Assembly: GCF_011751745.2 (NCBI RefSeq)
Contig: NZ_CP061170.1
Span: 62,001-126,000, forward strand
DNA: 64,000 nt
Origin: Paramicrobacterium fandaimingii
GTDB lineage: Bacteria > Actinomycetota > Actinomycetes > Actinomycetales > Microbacteriaceae
Direction: 5' to 3'
Under the pieces are notes generated by a model. It worked only from the letters and a program-made list of their open reading frames with translations. It ran no database searches and was not told where the DNA came from. Positions 62,701-64,000 of this stretch are shown in pieces (positions within the stretch are counted from its first letter, which is position 1; every line of letters begins with the position of its first letter). The translations under genes and the position numbers were made by a program.

Positions 62701-62938
62701 GTGTGGCACCGGTTTCGACGTCCGCGAGCATGAGCTCGGGGTGCCCATCGCGGTGCGAGATGAACGCCACGCGAGCGGCATCCGGTGAAAGGCGTGGCTG
62801 GCGTACCGGTGCGTGGTCGGCGGTCAGCCGCCATGCTCTGCCACCGTCAGATCCGACGAGCCAGATGTCGTCGTCGGCGACGAAGGTGATGAGATCGTGT
62901 GAAATGTGCGGGTAGCGAAGGTACGTCGTTGTGCTCAC
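59723..62938 (-). CDS. Tricorn protease (S41 family, beta-propeller peptidase)
   Basis: A 1071-residue Tricorn-type protease. The N-terminal two-thirds are six- and seven-bladed beta-propellers with DPDG-like repeats (SPDAARVAFISHRDGH, FSPDGRYLAW, FTFDGKHIVFLSD). A C1/PDZ/C2 catalytic core follows: TSHAY (Ser-His near residue 745) and the nucleophile Ser near 959 in NENSGSDGD. Tricorn degrades peptides from proteasome or Clp to short peptides. The GTG at 62938 is preferred; neither it nor an upstream ATG has a good ribosome-binding site, so leaderless expression is possible. The start is near the deaminase start. Confidence 0.9.
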   Translation of the reverse strand: MSTTTYLRYPHISHDLITFVADDDIWLVGSDGGRAWRLTADHAPVRQPRLSPDAARVAFISHRDGHPELMLADVETGATRRLTWWGGSTTTMLGWASNDSILVASNAGEANMRHAVVKSVSLDGRSERLRHGMASGLAVRGDGAVALSTPGSRPPAWWKRYRGGTAPRLWLDDGTGSWNQLLRDDDAGLVDPMWLGEKLLFVSDRAARFPDRAHEQANLWLWDAPGEGEPRQLTFQSEDDGYVRDASTDGTRVIWHSRGQIRMLDGIDSEPRTLDIVLPGVDVAPVSLDAAKNVSALVADHGGDASLISWRGNAFWLSHREGPARALAADSGIRTREPVVLGQTGTVAYATDAEGEDAVEIRHSDGTGEPRRILVGALGRVLHLASNPAGTHLGAISHDGAIRLIDVAGGTARTVGSSHAGEALTPTFSPDGRYLAWSQPTAGESELHQIRVFDTTSDAASVPLTTGRYHDHSPAFTFDGKHIVFLSDRTFDPHYNQHAFDLAFSGATRPWLIPLSATEPAPFGPSADGWRVSAASDAPKGADTVACPDLDADGAEERITPFPVPSADYRDLVAAKDGVLWVRVASEQQGELGSRRAGVAGEKTADSLERWSFPDRKLTTIVEKVDHVAVSGDGERIVVRHGDDVTVLPSTRKAEEDDSARITVDMSRLRFQLDCAAEWHQMFDENARLMRDHYWREDMNGVDWDAVTTRWRTVVAAVRTHDDLVDVLWETVGELNTSHAYIQPRSPLGDASRKLGFLGADLSPAADGWRIDSILPGESSEPDARSPLRQAGVGARDGDVIAAVDGVPVDPVAGPAKHLVGAAGKPVELVLRRDGHDRRVAVVPLESEEVLRYQAWVRSRHAYVTERSGGRLGYLHVPDMMSTGWAQLHRDLRVATEAEGVIADVRYNRGGHTSQLVIERLASRVIGWAWARQYAQPVPDPDRAPRGSVVLVANENSGSDGDIVNARAQALGIGPVVGVRTWGGVVGIDGRFELVDGTGVTQPRYATWLEGKGWDVENHGVDPDIEVVHTPSQLFEVNDPQLDRAIDEALARLEEAPAATAPPLPEPRVQG

Positions 62939-62999
62939 TCGGCACATGCTACGTGGCCGAGCCGACATCGGGAAGAGGCTGTGTTGGTACGTTGTGACC

Positions 63000-63518
63000 A
63001 TGACGAACAGCGTGCAGGCGCCCGGAGGCGGCAGGGCCATCACCGAGCAGGACCGCGAGCGGTTGCGCCGGTGCATCGAGCTGGCGCGCGAGGCGCTTGA
63101 GGCCGGCGATGAGCCTTTCGGATCGATACTGGTGGATGCTGCAGGAGAAGTCCGCTTCGAAGACCGCAATCGCGTTGTCGAGACCGGCGATCATACGCGG
63201 CATCCGGAATTCGCCATTGCGCGATGGGCATCCGAGCATCTGACCCCTGAGGAGCGGAAGGATGCTGTCGTCTACACCTCAGGTGAGCACTGTCCCATGT
63301 GCAGTGCCGCCCACGCCTGGGTCGGACTCGGGCGCATTGTGTATGCGTCGAGCTCGGCGCAGCTTGTGTCGTGGCTCGCCGAGTGGGGTGTGCCGGGCGG
63401 TCCCGTCGCCCCGCACCCGATCACCGACATCGCACCGTTCCTGCCTGTGGCGGGCCCCGTCGATGACCTTGCCGATGAGGTGCGCGAGCTGCAGGCGCTC
63501 TCACATGGTGTTCAGTGA
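63000..63518 (+). CDS. Nucleoside deaminase (CMP/dCMP deaminase-like zinc protein)
   Basis: A 172-residue cytidine deaminase-fold enzyme. The zinc site is H68-P-E70 (HTRHPEFAIA) and C98-P-M-C101 (GEHCPMCSAAHAWVG). The EPFGSILVDAAGEV segment is typical of guanine/adenosine deaminases and tRNA adenosine deaminase relatives. Substrate is uncertain. The ATG at 63000 follows the end of the tricorn regulatory region; the upstream frame into the divergent gene is not counted. Confidence 0.87.
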   Translation: MTNSVQAPGGGRAITEQDRERLRRCIELAREALEAGDEPFGSILVDAAGEVRFEDRNRVVETGDHTRHPEFAIARWASEHLTPEERKDAVVYTSGEHCPMCSAAHAWVGLGRIVYASSSAQLVSWLAEWGVPGGPVAPHPITDIAPFLPVAGPVDDLADEVRELQALSHGVQ

Positions 63519-63570
63519 CGCCATGACGTGGAGGCCCCCGCGCGGTGAGTACCGCTCATAGACTCGAAAG

Positions 63571-64000
63571 ATGACAGTCACAACGCGCCGCATGCAGGAT
63601 CTCACCATTCACGAGCACACCATCACTGTTCCGCTGGTGTGGGGAGACGACGCAGATTCGCGCACGATCGACGTGTTCGCCGCCGTCGTCACCCGCGAGG
63701 GCGGAGAGCATCTGCCGTACCTCGTGTTCTTGCAGGGTGGGCCGGGCAGCGAAGCGCCGCGCCCGTTCCATAATCCGACCGGTCCGTCGTGGTTGGACGC
63801 CGCCCTCGAGCACTACCGCGTGGTGATGTTCGACCAGCGTGGAACGGGGCGCTCGACCCCCGTCGGCGATCGCGATTTGGCTCGCGGCGCAGCATCCGTC
63901 GCCGAATACCTCACACATCTGCGCGCCGACTCGATTGTGCGCGACGGCGAGGCCATGCGTGAGCACCTCGGCGCCGAGACCTGGAGCGTACTCGGGCAGT
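63571..64000 (+). CDS. Alpha/beta hydrolase, proline iminopeptidase-like (S33), partial
   Basis: The first 143 residues of an S33-type peptidase. The oxyanion-motif LQGGPGSEAPRP (HGGPG type), then VVMFDQRGTGRSTP are the classical start of proline iminopeptidases, as is the EYLTHLRADSIVRDGEAMREHLG helix that precedes the nucleophile. The catalytic Ser, Asp and His are beyond the window. It removes N-terminal proline. It lies 53 bp after the deaminase and may be cotranscribed; Tricorn is divergent upstream. Confidence 0.88.
   Translation, partial: MTVTTRRMQDLTIHEHTITVPLVWGDDADSRTIDVFAAVVTREGGEHLPYLVFLQGGPGSEAPRPFHNPTGPSWLDAALEHYRVVMFDQRGTGRSTPVGDRDLARGAASVAEYLTHLRADSIVRDGEAMREHLGAETWSVLGQ

Overview
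The window is high-GC DNA from a Gram-positive actinobacterium, most likely a member of the Microbacteriaceae (Microbacterium/Leifsonia relatives). The strongest evidence is the syntenic block at 19.1-34.5 kb: cyclophilin, rhomboid protease, crgA, class E sortase, small membrane protein, pabA/trpG-type amidotransferase, then pknB-pknA-pbpA-rodA-stp-fhaB-fhaA on the minus strand and a tRNA-Leu(CAG). In actinobacteria this block lies close to the chromosomal origin. A 180-bp non-coding cluster of DnaA-box-like nonamers at 21.32-21.50 kb fits that position, although dnaA, dnaN and gyrBA are not in the window. No insertion sequence, prophage or CRISPR array is visible.

Region 0-18.5 kb is a patchwork of small metabolic and regulatory units. 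It holds a partial SDR with a divergent TetR, MFS plus DUF4287, a methanethiol S-methyltransferase translationally coupled to an HD-GYP/LuxR protein, a flotillin, a TetR/membrane protein pair, glutathione-independent formaldehyde dehydrogenase with a GlcG/HbpS-like protein and a divergent HATPase-LuxR regulator, an ArsR repressor facing a small Arg-rich protein, a frameshifted ABC ATPase, a TetR/haloperoxidase-type hydrolase pair with twin operators, a zinc-less quinone reductase/TetR pair and a Nudix hydrolase.

Region 18.5-34.5 kb is the conserved cell-envelope, growth and signalling core. PknA, PknB, Stp and the FHA proteins control peptidoglycan synthesis by PbpA/RodA. CrgA is a divisome component and sortase E anchors surface proteins. 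The genes from fhaA to pknA are linked by 4-bp ATGA/GTGA overlaps or very short gaps.

Region 34.5-53.7 kb is again accessory. It contains a SigJ-like sigma factor facing an FAD oxidase, msrA, a flavin monooxygenase-like protein, a VbhA/Fic toxin-antitoxin pair, a six-gene minus-strand unit (phnD-phnC-phnE, tyrosine phosphatase, TetR, amidohydrolase) that looks like a phosphonate or organophosphorus uptake operon, an MBL hydrolase, a UGT-type glycosyltransferase, MgtC, LOG, VapBC, DUF488/DUF2945, DoxX/TetR, TspO and an alanine-glyoxylate-type aminotransferase.

Region 53.7-64 kb holds a TetR-controlled ABC-2-like membrane protein, a NarL-type two-component system divergent from an FtsX/LolE-type ABC exporter, a Tricorn protease, a nucleoside deaminase and the start of an S33 (proline iminopeptidase-like) peptidase. 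Seven TetR regulators and one ArsR lie in 64 kb, and several have clear palindromic operators in the adjacent divergent promoter. Start codons were chosen from ribosome-binding sites, 4-bp overlaps and family length; several differ from the longest possible reading frame.
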